Below, piece by piece: positions 1 to 6,425 of a stretch of 7,471 nucleotides of DNA. Each line of letters begins with the position of its first letter. The first letter of the stretch is position 1. The stretch lies in contig JANYGR010000380.1 of the NCBI GenBank assembly GCA_025359355.1, forward strand, positions 1 to 7,471, in the 5' to 3' direction. The translations under genes and the position numbers were made by a program. The DNA is from Bacteroidota bacterium (GTDB lineage Bacteria > Bacteroidota > Bacteroidia > B-17B0 > Aurantibacillaceae). Under the pieces are notes generated by a model. That model ran no database searches. It was not told the origin of the DNA and was given only the letters and a program-made list of their open reading frames with translations.

Positions 1-17
1 TAAGCGATAACGGAGCG

Positions 18-1757
18 TTACCTAAACTCGTAAGTAGTACCTCTCAACTGTGTAAGCAATGTATTTGGCTCATCAGTTGCCGTTGCGCGCATTTCGAGTT
101 TTGGCGAAACAGGAGAATTGGATTTTAAATATTCTTCGATAACGTCGTGCATTAACATGGTTAAACGTTTTGGATTTTTCACATGTTCAACTCTACATAA
201 GGTATCATCAGGATCGCCTTCGCGCTCGCAGGCAATAATGCTGTATTCTTTGGTAAGGTCAATAGGTTGACCAGCTACTTTCACCCAGTTAATGCGTTTG
301 CCTATTTCGTTAGCAATCGTAAAATTTACTTCCATGCCATTGAAGCGTACAAACCATCCACCAAAGCGTTTGGAAGGATCTTTCGCAAACGCATTTTGTA
401 ATTCTTTCTCCAACCAATCCCATAATTGTTGTCCTGTAATGATTCCTGTTTTAGCTTCACTGTTAACAGGTAACATGTTCCATAAAAATTCTTTGGTAAT
501 GGTTGCTACTCCTGTTTTAGCATCTACAGCTAAGGGTTGACAAAAACGAAAGCCATTGGATAGAGCAATGTCTGGTTTAAATTTCCATTTAATAGCATCC
601 GTAATTAAATTGTCCATCGGTGTTTCCATTACAAAATAACGCACTAATGGTGTGGTACTTGTACCTATTATTTTTTGCAAATCTGTTTTAAAAGGTTCGT
701 ATGCTTTATCTACTAAGGCTTGAACGTCTTTATTGGCGGGGTATTTTACGGGGTCAACATCTAATAATTGATAGTTAGAGTTGATGAGTTTACCATCTTT
801 AATGACTAAATCTAATTTTCCTAAAAAGGAACCAAAGGCACCGCACTCAACAACCTTCGTATATTTTCCTTGGATAGGTTCTCTCACGCGTTCGTGTGTA
901 TCAGCACCTAAAATAAAATCAACACCTTGTACAACAGGATTATTAGCTAAACCAACTTGTTGTGCCAAGCCCATGTGTGTAGCAACTAAAATTACAGCGC
1001 AACCTTCCACTTCTTTTAAATATTTTACATACTTAGCTACAGTCACATCTGCATGTTCAAATTTCAATCCTTCGCTATATGCGGGCGATTGACGCTTAGG
1101 TATTAAATGATCGGTATAACCAATGATGCCAATTTTTACACCACCAATATATTTAACCCAATAGGGTTGATACACTAATTGGTTATTATCTTCATCCGTT
1201 GTTTTATGATACATGTTAGCGCAAATTTTAGATGCATTTGCATGTCCCATATCATAAAGCATTTTCTTTTTCTTATATACTACTTCCCAATTACCAGGTA
1301 ACATCAAATCATAACCTAATTTATTGAACAAAGGAATCATTGCTTCTCCCTCTGTTAATGAGGCAACTGCGTGGCCATGAAAAAAATCTCCACCATCATA
1401 TAAAATAGTATTGTTTGGATTTTTTATTTTGAATGAGTCAATCATGGTTTTTAATACTGCCAATCCACCACGCTTTTTATATACTGCTTGATTATTTTCC
1501 CAAAAGAATTCATCATGTGTATTTAATTGCGAATGTATATCAGTGGTAATTAAAATTGTAATTGTTTGAGATGAGGCATCTGCATTAGCATCCATAAAAG
1601 ATGTTGATTCTAATAAATTAGTCTCTGTAGCGAAACTAGTAACGGGATTCAAAACGGCTGCTAAACCTACAAGCGCAGACTTTTTTAAAAAATCTCTGCG
1701 ATTAGCCGATATATCATCCTGTTGTGCTTTCGCACTGTTTAATTTATTTTTTATCAT
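18..1757 (-). CDS. soxB: SoxB-like sulfate thiohydrolase (5'-nucleotidase/metallophosphatase family), Tat-exported
   Basis: This 579-residue periplasmic enzyme has the two-domain layout of the 5'-nucleotidase superfamily. The N-terminus carries a Tat signal (N19-R20-R21-D-F-L-K followed by a hydrophobic stretch, about residues 28-43). Dinuclear-metal motifs follow in order: D73-I-H75, D121-G-G-D124, G155-N-W-E158, H261-M-G-L and G284-A-D-T-H288. The C-terminal substrate domain starts near residue 365. Known of the family: ordinary 5'-nucleotidases have GNH(E/D), whereas SoxB has GNWE, and SoxB is Tat-exported and of similar length. SoxB hydrolyses the sulfonate from a SoxY-bound cysteine S-thiosulfonate, releasing sulfate. 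The start codon overlaps the end of the upstream tsdA-like gene by 14 bases, which suggests translational coupling within a sulfur operon. Odd: the usual first His of the GHTH motif is Asp286, and no soxYZ is in view. The alternative is a SoxB-related hydrolase or nucleotidase with another substrate. The SoxB assignment is good at subfamily level, but the actual substrate is inferred. Confidence 0.78.
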   Translation of the reverse strand: MIKNKLNSAKAQQDDISANRRDFLKKSALVGLAAVLNPVTSFATETNLLESTSFMDANADASSQTITILITTDIHSQLNTHDEFFWENNQAVYKKRGGLAVLKTMIDSFKIKNPNNTILYDGGDFFHGHAVASLTEGEAMIPLFNKLGYDLMLPGNWEVVYKKKKMLYDMGHANASKICANMYHKTTDEDNNQLVYQPYWVKYIGGVKIGIIGYTDHLIPKRQSPAYSEGLKFEHADVTVAKYVKYLKEVEGCAVILVATHMGLAQQVGLANNPVVQGVDFILGADTHERVREPIQGKYTKVVECGAFGSFLGKLDLVIKDGKLINSNYQLLDVDPVKYPANKDVQALVDKAYEPFKTDLQKIIGTSTTPLVRYFVMETPMDNLITDAIKWKFKPDIALSNGFRFCQPLAVDAKTGVATITKEFLWNMLPVNSEAKTGIITGQQLWDWLEKELQNAFAKDPSKRFGGWFVRFNGMEVNFTIANEIGKRINWVKVAGQPIDLTKEYSIIACEREGDPDDTLCRVEHVKNPKRLTMLMHDVIEEYLKSNSPVSPKLEMRATATDEPNTLLTQLRGTTYEFR

Positions 1758-2844
1758 GATTAATGCTTGCTAATTTTTCTTTAATTGCTTTGAATGGTCC
1801 GTATTTGTGTTGTTGTTCATCAAAGCCATCAGCATAAGGACCAAAGGGATGATCAAATGGTTTTTCATTTATTTTTGGCCAATCTTTACTAATATCTTTT
1901 TTAGGACGTGGCTGAGAATTGACGAATGCTGCAACATCCCAAGCCTCTTCATCCGTTAACTGTGTATTGTTATAAGACGAACCTTGAGGCATATTACATT
2001 TCGCATACTTTGCAAAACTAGACAAGCGATATAAACCCGCGCCATCATTATAACTTTGACTGCCCCATAACGGTGGATAGGTAAATTCTGTTTTGTCGCT
2101 ATTCATTTGTCCGCCACCATTTGCTTGATGACAGGTTTGACATTTTTCAGTGTAAACTATTTTTCCATTTTCAACATTGGCAGCTCGTTTTAAAAAAGCT
2201 AAATCTTTTAATCCTGATCCCGCAGGTTTTTGCCCTTTAGGCACATCTTTTCCTAACCAATAAATATAAGCTACAATGGCTTTCATTTCTTTAGACGTTG
2301 TATCAATCGCTTTTCCATTTAAACTGCGTTCGAAGCAATCGTTTACACGTTTAAATATATTTTCGATGGATCCAGAACGCGCCCTATATTTAGGATAAGT
2401 AGAAGCAACAGCGCTATAGTTATTTCCAAACACTTTAGTGCCTGCCTCTAAATGGCAGTTTTGACAATTCATACCATTGGTTGCTGATTTTTCCAATGAA
2501 CCATTAGCTCCATAATATTTGGCCGTATGAGCAATTAATTCTTTACCATATAACACCAATTCTTTTTCTGAAGAAGCAAGTGTTGTCTCATCAGGAGCCT
2601 TCCAATAACGTGTCGTATCAATATGTTTTAAGGCTTCTTGTTTGGCAGCATCTGTAAAATTACCGTTTGAGTCTGGTTGAATCGTACTTGACGACACTTC
2701 TTTTTGAGGAACGTAGTCAGGTAAATAATTGTATAATAAAACGGATAATATTACAATGACTAATATGAGTACAATAATAACATTGATTAATTTTGAGATA
2801 ACTTCTGTGTAGTTATGTTTGTCTTCGTTTTTTTGTTCAATCAT
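1744..2844 (-). CDS. tsdA: TsdA-family di-heme cytochrome c (thiosulfate dehydrogenase/tetrathionate reductase), membrane-anchored
   Basis: The 366-residue protein has one N-terminal membrane segment (about residues 19-41) with no obvious cleavage site, so it is probably anchored with its heme domains in the periplasm. Two heme-binding motifs are visible: C127-Q-N-C-H131 and C235-Q-T-C-H239. Between them, C170 in an N-D-C-F-E-R-S-L-N context matches the unusual cysteine ligand of heme 1 in TsdA. After the second motif, N284-M285-P286 and the following E-E-A-W-D-V-A-A-F-V block (299-308) match the heme 2 Met region. The tail contains P-F-G-P-Y-A-D-G-F (333-341) and H-K-Y-G-P-F (346-351), also typical of TsdA. 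The family joins two thiosulfates into tetrathionate, or runs the reverse reaction, exchanging electrons with cytochromes or the respiratory chain. The gene sits 8 bases after the transporter pair and overlaps the SoxB-like gene. A SoxA/SoxX-type cytochrome is the main alternative, but the motifs fit TsdA better. Reaction direction is not known. Confidence 0.85.
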   Translation of the reverse strand: MIEQKNEDKHNYTEVISKLINVIIVLILVIVILSVLLYNYLPDYVPQKEVSSSTIQPDSNGNFTDAAKQEALKHIDTTRYWKAPDETTLASSEKELVLYGKELIAHTAKYYGANGSLEKSATNGMNCQNCHLEAGTKVFGNNYSAVASTYPKYRARSGSIENIFKRVNDCFERSLNGKAIDTTSKEMKAIVAYIYWLGKDVPKGQKPAGSGLKDLAFLKRAANVENGKIVYTEKCQTCHQANGGGQMNSDKTEFTYPPLWGSQSYNDGAGLYRLSSFAKYAKCNMPQGSSYNNTQLTDEEAWDVAAFVNSQPRPKKDISKDWPKINEKPFDHPFGPYADGFDEQQHKYGPFKAIKEKLASINHDKK

Positions 2845-2852
2845 ATTGTTTT

Positions 2853-3350
2853 TTAATGAGGTAATTTATCTTGAAAATAGCCGTAAACCCAAGTACCAGC
2901 AACGGCACTTAAAAAAGTAATACTAATAACTGTAAACCCGCTTCCAATTTGTGCAAACAACGGGCCTGGACAAGCGCCAGTAATAGCCCAACCTAATCCG
3001 AAAATTAAGCCACCAATAATTTGTCCTTTATTAAATGTTTTTGGAACAATAACTACTTTTTCTCCATCTGCAGTTTTAAGATTATATTTTTTAATAATAA
3101 ATACAGAGATTATTCCAACTACCACCGCAGTACCTATTACACCATACATGTGAAACGATTCGAAACGAAACATTTCCTGTATGCGAAACCAACTAACGAT
3201 TTCGGCTTTTACAAATACAATTCCAAAGAGTATACCCATAAAGGCATATACTAAATTGGCAGTCCACGGTTTTTTTACTTCTGAATTATTAACGCACGTT
3301 TCTTTTAATTCAAACTCATCATTTTCTTTTGTTACTTGATTTGTTGTCAT
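2853..3350 (-). CDS. YeeE/YedE-family sulfur transporter, C-terminal half (DUF6691-type)
   Basis: This small membrane protein of 165 residues has about four hydrophobic helices (roughly 30-48, 65-86, 109-126 and 138-158) after a charged N-terminal tail of about 28 residues. The hallmark is G-L-G-W-A-I-T-G-A-C127-P-G-P followed by L-F-A-Q-I-G-S-G, the conserved cysteine loop of the second repeat of the YeeE/YedE (Sulf_transp) family. Known of the family: full-length YeeE (TsuA) takes up thiosulfate by passing it along conserved cysteines. Many bacteria encode the two halves as adjacent genes, and this is the second of such a pair. The partner ends 11 bases upstream and the TsdA-like gene begins 8 bases downstream, so all are likely co-transcribed. 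The transported species is inferred to be thiosulfate or a related sulfur compound. Export or a sulfur-relay role is also possible. Confidence 0.85.
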   Translation of the reverse strand: MTTNQVTKENDEFELKETCVNNSEVKKPWTANLVYAFMGILFGIVFVKAEIVSWFRIQEMFRFESFHMYGVIGTAVVVGIISVFIIKKYNLKTADGEKVVIVPKTFNKGQIIGGLIFGLGWAITGACPGPLFAQIGSGFTVISITFLSAVAGTWVYGYFQDKLPH

Positions 3351-3361
3351 GATAATTTAAA

Positions 3362-3925
3362 TTAAAGATTTAATAAAAAGGGTAAGATTAACCAGGTCAT
3401 TACAAAACCACCAATCATAAAACAACAGGTGGCAATTAAAGATGGTAATTGTAAATTAGATAAACCCATAATAGCATGCCCGCTTGTACAACCGCCAGCA
3501 TAGCGAGTTCCGAAGCCTACCATAAAGCCACCAACTACAATAAATATAAAGCCACGAAGCGTTAATAGACTTTCCCAACTAAAAATATCAGTAGGTAATA
3601 GATGTTCAAAGTCTTTGACATTATGACTTGCCAAGGCTTGTTTGGTACTTTCGGCAATTACCATGGGATTAGGATTGGTTAATACGTAAGAAGCAATAAC
3701 ACCACCAATGGCAACACCACCAACAAAAAATAAATTCCACGATTCTTTTTTCCAATCGTATTTAAAGAATTTAATATTGGCAGGTATGCATGCTGCACAG
3801 ATATGACGTAAGGAAGAGGAGATCCCAAAAGATTTGTTTCCTATTAATAATAAAGCGGGTACAGTTAAGCCAATCAAAATGCCGGCTATATACCAAGGCC
3901 AAGGCTGTTTAATAAATTCTAGCAT
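3362..3925 (-). CDS. YeeE/YedE-family sulfur transporter, N-terminal half
   Basis: This 187-residue integral membrane protein is the first half of a split YeeE/YedE transporter. Hydrophobic helices are visible near residues 10-28, 64-82, 124-140 and 160-185. The signature G-F-G-T-R-Y-A-G-G-C146-T-S-G-H-A-I-M-G (137-154) contains the conserved cysteine of the Sulf_transp family. A further C43-A-A-C46 pair near the end of the first re-entrant region could also take part in sulfur handling. It is probably the first gene of the four-gene sulfur operon, because a terminator-like hairpin separates it from dapA upstream. It needs the adjacent C-terminal-half protein to make a complete transporter. 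In other genomes such pairs often sit beside sulfur hydrolases or rhodaneses. Here the partners are a TsdA-like cytochrome and a SoxB-like hydrolase, which supports a thiosulfate-related substrate. Family assignment is firm and the substrate is inferred. Confidence 0.87.
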   Translation of the reverse strand: MLEFIKQPWPWYIAGILIGLTVPALLLIGNKSFGISSSLRHICAACIPANIKFFKYDWKKESWNLFFVGGVAIGGVIASYVLTNPNPMVIAESTKQALASHNVKDFEHLLPTDIFSWESLLTLRGFIFIVVGGFMVGFGTRYAGGCTSGHAIMGLSNLQLPSLIATCCFMIGGFVMTWLILPFLLNL

Positions 3926-3933
3926 AGTTTTTT

Positions 3934-3986
3934 TAATAAAAACACCTGTCAGGTTTTATATAAGAGTGATATAAATCTGACAGGTG
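3934..3986 (-). terminator. Rho-independent-like terminator after dapA
   Basis: A 10-base perfect stem, CACCTGTCAG (3943-3952) with CTGACAGGTG (3977-3986), extends inward through a nearly matching AT-rich section (GTTTTATAT against ATATAAAT, one bulge) to a loop of about 7 bases. Read on the minus strand, the stem is followed at once by TTTTTATT, as expected of an intrinsic terminator. It lies 17 bases beyond the dapA stop codon and ends 17 bases before the start of the transporter gene. It should therefore separate the dapA transcript from the sulfur operon, or attenuate read-through into it. The outer arm contains ACCTGTCAGGT, itself a palindrome. Confidence 0.8.
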
Positions 3987-4003
3987 AATATGATTAATAT
4001 TTG

Positions 4004-4882
4004 TTAATAAGCAATCTTTTTTAGTTTTGCTTTTACTATATCATTAGGCTCTACTAAAGGCAAACGCACATGAGTAGTAGTGATTTTCTTTTGTGCTAAA
4101 ACTACTTTTACGCCACCTGGGTTTCCATCGGCAAACAATTGCTCTGTAATTTCCATTAACTTATAATGTAATTTTTGCGCTGATTTTAAATCATGAACCA
4201 AAGCAAAACGAACCATATCACTAAAATCTTTTGGATACGCATTTGCAACCACTGAAATTACACCATCGGCACCACTTGCTATTAATGGCAAGGTTAGATT
4301 ATCATCACCACTAATAATTAAGAAATTATCAGGACGGTGTTTAATGATTTTCATGCACTGCTCAATGTTTCCACTAGCTTCTTTAACAGCAATGATATTT
4401 TTAAATTCTTTTGCTAAGCGAATGGTTGTGTCCCATGTAATGTTAGAAGCGGTACGTCCTGGTACATTATATAATATAATTGGTAAGGGACTTGCTTTAG
4501 CAATTGCTTTATAATGCTGGTAAATACCTTCTTGAGATGGTTTGTTATAATAAGGAGAAACTGATAATATCGCCGAGAAGCCAGTTAAATCATCTTTCTG
4601 CAAAGACTCTACTAACTCTGCTGTGTTATTTCCACCAACTCCTAAAACTAAAGGAATGCGATTTTTAGTAGTTTTAATGATATGAGCAATCACTTGTTGC
4701 TTTTCTTCTTTTGATAACGTAGCCGTTTCGCCAGTAGTTCCTAAAACGACAATATATTCCACTCGCCCTTTTATGATGTGCTCTACTAATTTTGTTAATG
4801 CTGGAAAATCAATTGCTCCTTTAGTTGTAAATGGTGTTACAATTGCCACACCTGTTCCTGTAAAATTTATTGCTTGTTTCAT
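4004..4882 (-). CDS. dapA: 4-hydroxy-tetrahydrodipicolinate synthase
   Basis: This cytoplasmic enzyme condenses pyruvate with aspartate semialdehyde, the first committed step of diaminopimelate and lysine synthesis. At 292 residues it has the usual length of the family and its (beta/alpha)8 barrel. Key residues are in place: G48-T-T-G-E52 with Thr49 of the catalytic triad, Y111-Y112-N-K-P with the second triad Tyr, Y138-N-V-P-G-R143 with the third Tyr and the Arg that binds the aldehyde carboxylate, and the Schiff-base lysine in A-V-K167-E-A-S. The start ATG lies two bases after the stop of the DUF6913-like gene, so the two are probably translated from one message. A hairpin with a T-run follows the stop codon. 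Related aldolases (N-acetylneuraminate lyase, dihydrodipicolinate-synthase-like sugar-acid lyases) are unlikely, given the complete DHDPS set of active-site residues. Confidence 0.97.
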   Translation of the reverse strand: MKQAINFTGTGVAIVTPFTTKGAIDFPALTKLVEHIIKGRVEYIVVLGTTGETATLSKEEKQQVIAHIIKTTKNRIPLVLGVGGNNTAELVESLQKDDLTGFSAILSVSPYYNKPSQEGIYQHYKAIAKASPLPIILYNVPGRTASNITWDTTIRLAKEFKNIIAVKEASGNIEQCMKIIKHRPDNFLIISGDDNLTLPLIASGADGVISVVANAYPKDFSDMVRFALVHDLKSAQKLHYKLMEITEQLFADGNPGGVKVVLAQKKITTTHVRLPLVEPNDIVKAKLKKIAY

Positions 4883-4884
4883 TT

Positions 4885-5412
4885 TTAATTTGTTGTGTTA
4901 ATCATGTTTAAATATACTATTACTTGTTTTAAGTAATCTGAAATTTTGTTTGTTTTATCGCTATCAATGGTAATCTCAAAGTTTGAGTTTTGAAAGCGAG
5001 CTATTTTACATTTGGCCGTTACTAATTTGCTTAAAGCCAACGCTTGAAATTGCTCTGAATCACCTAAATTAATAAGAACATCATAAGTAGTAGTATTGAT
5101 TTGATTTACGGCATCATCTGTTGGTAATTGAAATAAAGAAAATTTCTTTTTATCTAAAATAATATGCTCAAATGATGGATGAGGCGCTTGTTCTGGCTTA
5201 CCGCCATAAATGATTGCTACCTGTACAGTTATGTTATCTTTTTTACATGCATTGATAAACTCAACAAGTTCGCTTAACTGATTGTCATAAGCAATAATTA
5301 CAATCTTAGATATTTTATTCCAAGAGAAAAATTGTTTAGTTACTTTTGCTACGCCAAGGCTCGCTTCTTTTTTAGAAAGTAAATAGTTTGCTATGTTGCT
5401 TAGTAAAGACAT
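4885..5412 (-). CDS. Small hypothetical protein resembling DUF6913 of Bacteroidota
   Basis: This 175-residue protein is predicted soluble, with no signal peptide or membrane segment. It looks like an alternating alpha/beta fold: strands near residues 35-42 (S-K-I-V-I-I-A-Y), 62-69 (T-V-Q-V-A-I-I-Y), 83-87 and 111-117 (D-V-L-I-N-L-G), with helices between. The end F-E-I-T-I-D (145-150) followed by a helix Y-L-K-Q-V-I-V-Y-L matches my memory of DUF6913, a family of unknown function found in Bacteroidota, often beside dapA. No catalytic motif is apparent. The stop codon is two bases before the dapA start, so the pair is probably translationally coupled. A repeat hairpin lies just upstream. Function is unknown, and the family link is recalled, not searched. 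Confidence 0.6.
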   Translation of the reverse strand: MSLLSNIANYLLSKKEASLGVAKVTKQFFSWNKISKIVIIAYDNQLSELVEFINACKKDNITVQVAIIYGGKPEQAPHPSFEHIILDKKKFSLFQLPTDDAVNQINTTTYDVLINLGDSEQFQALALSKLVTAKCKIARFQNSNFEITIDSDKTNKISDYLKQVIVYLNMINTTN

Positions 5413-5431
5413 ATATTTTTTGTCAGTTCTT

Positions 5432-5489
5432 TGTCACTCTGAGCGAAGTCGAAGAGTTTATCAGGGCTTCGACTTCGCTCAGCCAGACA
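5432..5489. repeat. Intergenic inverted repeat (CTGAGCGAAGTCGAAG type)
   Basis: A 16-base perfect inverted repeat, CTGAGCGAAGTCGAAG (5439-5454) and CTTCGACTTCGCTCAG (5467-5482), encloses a 12-base loop. The arms continue outward, after three mismatches, with TGTC (5432-5435) and GACA (5486-5489). It fills most of the 83-base gap between mazG and the DUF6913-like gene. It is more GC-rich than its surroundings and has no T-run on either side, so it is not a typical terminator. This sequence type recurs in many Bacteroidota genomes as a dispersed palindromic repeat. In the message it could form a stable hairpin that affects decay or expression of the downstream gene. Confidence 0.85.
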
Positions 5490-5495
5490 ATTTAT

Positions 5496-6323
5496 TTAAT
5501 TTTCCATTTTTTTTGCTTCGTTCCAAAACACATCCATTTCTGCCAAAGAGCAATCAGCAAGGGCTTTACCTTGTGCTAATATTTTTTGTTCCATGTAATT
5601 AAAACGAGTGATGAATTTTTTATTTGTTTTTTCTAAAGCATCTTCTGCGTTGATATTTAAAAAACGGGCATAATTAATTAATGCAAATAAGACATCGCCT
5701 AATTCTGATTCTAATTTATAATGAATTATTTTTTGAGAAGCTTCATCTTTGGCTGAATGCATAGAGTTTACTTCTACTTGTAGTTCCGCTAATTCTTCTT
5801 GCACTTTTTCCCAAACTTGATTTGGATCTTCCCAATCAAAACCGATAGCCCTTGCTTTATCCTGTATTCGTAAGGCTTTCAATAAAGAAGGCATACTATT
5901 TGGAACACCAGATAACGCACCTTTATTTCCTTCCGTTTGTTTGAGCTTTTCCCAATTAGTGGTTACTTCATCTGAATCTTTAACTTTCACATCACCATAA
6001 ACATGTGGGTGGCGAAAAATCATTTTATCACACAAAGAATTAATGACATCTGTGATATCAAAATCATTGGTTTCACTGGCAATTTTAGAATAGAATACTA
6101 AGTGCAACAACACATCACCAATCTCTTTTTTTATTTCAGTTTTATCTCCTTTTAAAATAGCATCACTTAATTCGTAAGTTTCTTCAATCGTTAAATGGCG
6201 CAAGGTTTCCATGGTTTGTTTTTGATCCCAAGGGCATTTCGCTCTTAGGTCATCCATCACATCTAATAAGCGCTTAAACGCTATTAATCTCTCATCTATT
6301 GGATCTATATGTATTTCGTTCAC
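5496..6323 (-). CDS. mazG: Nucleoside triphosphate pyrophosphohydrolase MazG
   Basis: This cytoplasmic enzyme hydrolyses (d)NTPs to NMPs and pyrophosphate, cleaning non-canonical nucleotides and modulating nucleotide signals. At 275 residues it has the two tandem MazG domains of the long form. The first shows C30-P-W-D, then the Mg-binding helices E47-E48-T-Y-E51 and E67-I-G-D70, and then F-R-H-P-H-V-Y-G-D (103-111). The second shows E176-E177-L-A-E180 and E207-L-G-D210. The start codon is GTG at 6323. An in-frame stop lies eight codons upstream with no ATG between, and the next internal Met (residue 23) falls too close to the conserved CPWD block to be a credible start. The gene sits between two inverted repeats and is probably co-transcribed with its neighbours. 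Family identity is firm. Confidence 0.95.
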   Translation of the reverse strand: MNEIHIDPIDERLIAFKRLLDVMDDLRAKCPWDQKQTMETLRHLTIEETYELSDAILKGDKTEIKKEIGDVLLHLVFYSKIASETNDFDITDVINSLCDKMIFRHPHVYGDVKVKDSDEVTTNWEKLKQTEGNKGALSGVPNSMPSLLKALRIQDKARAIGFDWEDPNQVWEKVQEELAELQVEVNSMHSAKDEASQKIIHYKLESELGDVLFALINYARFLNINAEDALEKTNKKFITRFNYMEQKILAQGKALADCSLAEMDVFWNEAKKMEN

Positions 6324-6343
6324 TTGTTTATTTGTTTTTAGTT

Positions 6344-6410
6344 GTTATGTTGAACTCGTTTCAGCATCTCTTTGTCGTATCGGGAGACCCTGTAGCAAGT
6401 TCAGGGTGAC
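6344..6410. repeat. Intergenic imperfect inverted repeat (CTGAACTTG/CAGGGTCTC type)
   Basis: Two 27-base arms (6344-6370 and 6384-6410) are imperfect reverse complements, about 18 of 27 positions matching, around a 13-base loop. The right arm on the minus strand reads GTCACCCTGAACTTG then CTACAGGGTCTC. The left arm is a diverged copy with TTGAACTCGTTTCAGCATCTC. This motif is a frequent dispersed repeat in Bacteroidota genomes. It occupies most of the 102-base gap between kmo and mazG. There is no T-run, so termination is not indicated. Confidence 0.75.
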
Positions 6411-6425
6411 CATTATTTGTATAAA

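Noticed and set aside
1..17. Start of another gene or a terminator after the SoxB-like gene
   Set aside because: Only 17 bases remain past the stop codon, too few to call anything.
292..1092. Two plus-strand open frames (292-540 and 781-1092) inside the SoxB-like gene
   Set aside because: They lie antisense to a well-supported coding region, have no recognisable domains and have low-complexity composition. They are shadows of the real gene.
3021..3254. Plus-strand open frame antisense to the C-terminal-half transporter gene
   Set aside because: Its composition reflects the reverse complement of a membrane-protein gene, and it has no domain or leader.
3943..3986. The CACCTGTCAG palindrome as an operator for a sulfur regulator
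   Set aside because: The stem followed by TTTTTATT just after dapA is better explained as a terminator. A double role cannot be excluded, but nothing in the sequence shows it.
3926..4003. A promoter for the sulfur operon
   Set aside because: I looked for the Bacteroidota -7 element TAnnTTTG on the minus strand and found no convincing match in the gap. A promoter may lie inside the 3' end of dapA, but I cannot support one.
5388..5602. Two overlapping plus-strand open frames across the mazG/DUF6913 gap
   Set aside because: The peptide includes C-H-S-E-R-S-R-R-V and F-D-F-A-Q-P-D, which is simply the palindromic repeat translated. Such peptides are a known source of false gene calls in Bacteroidota.
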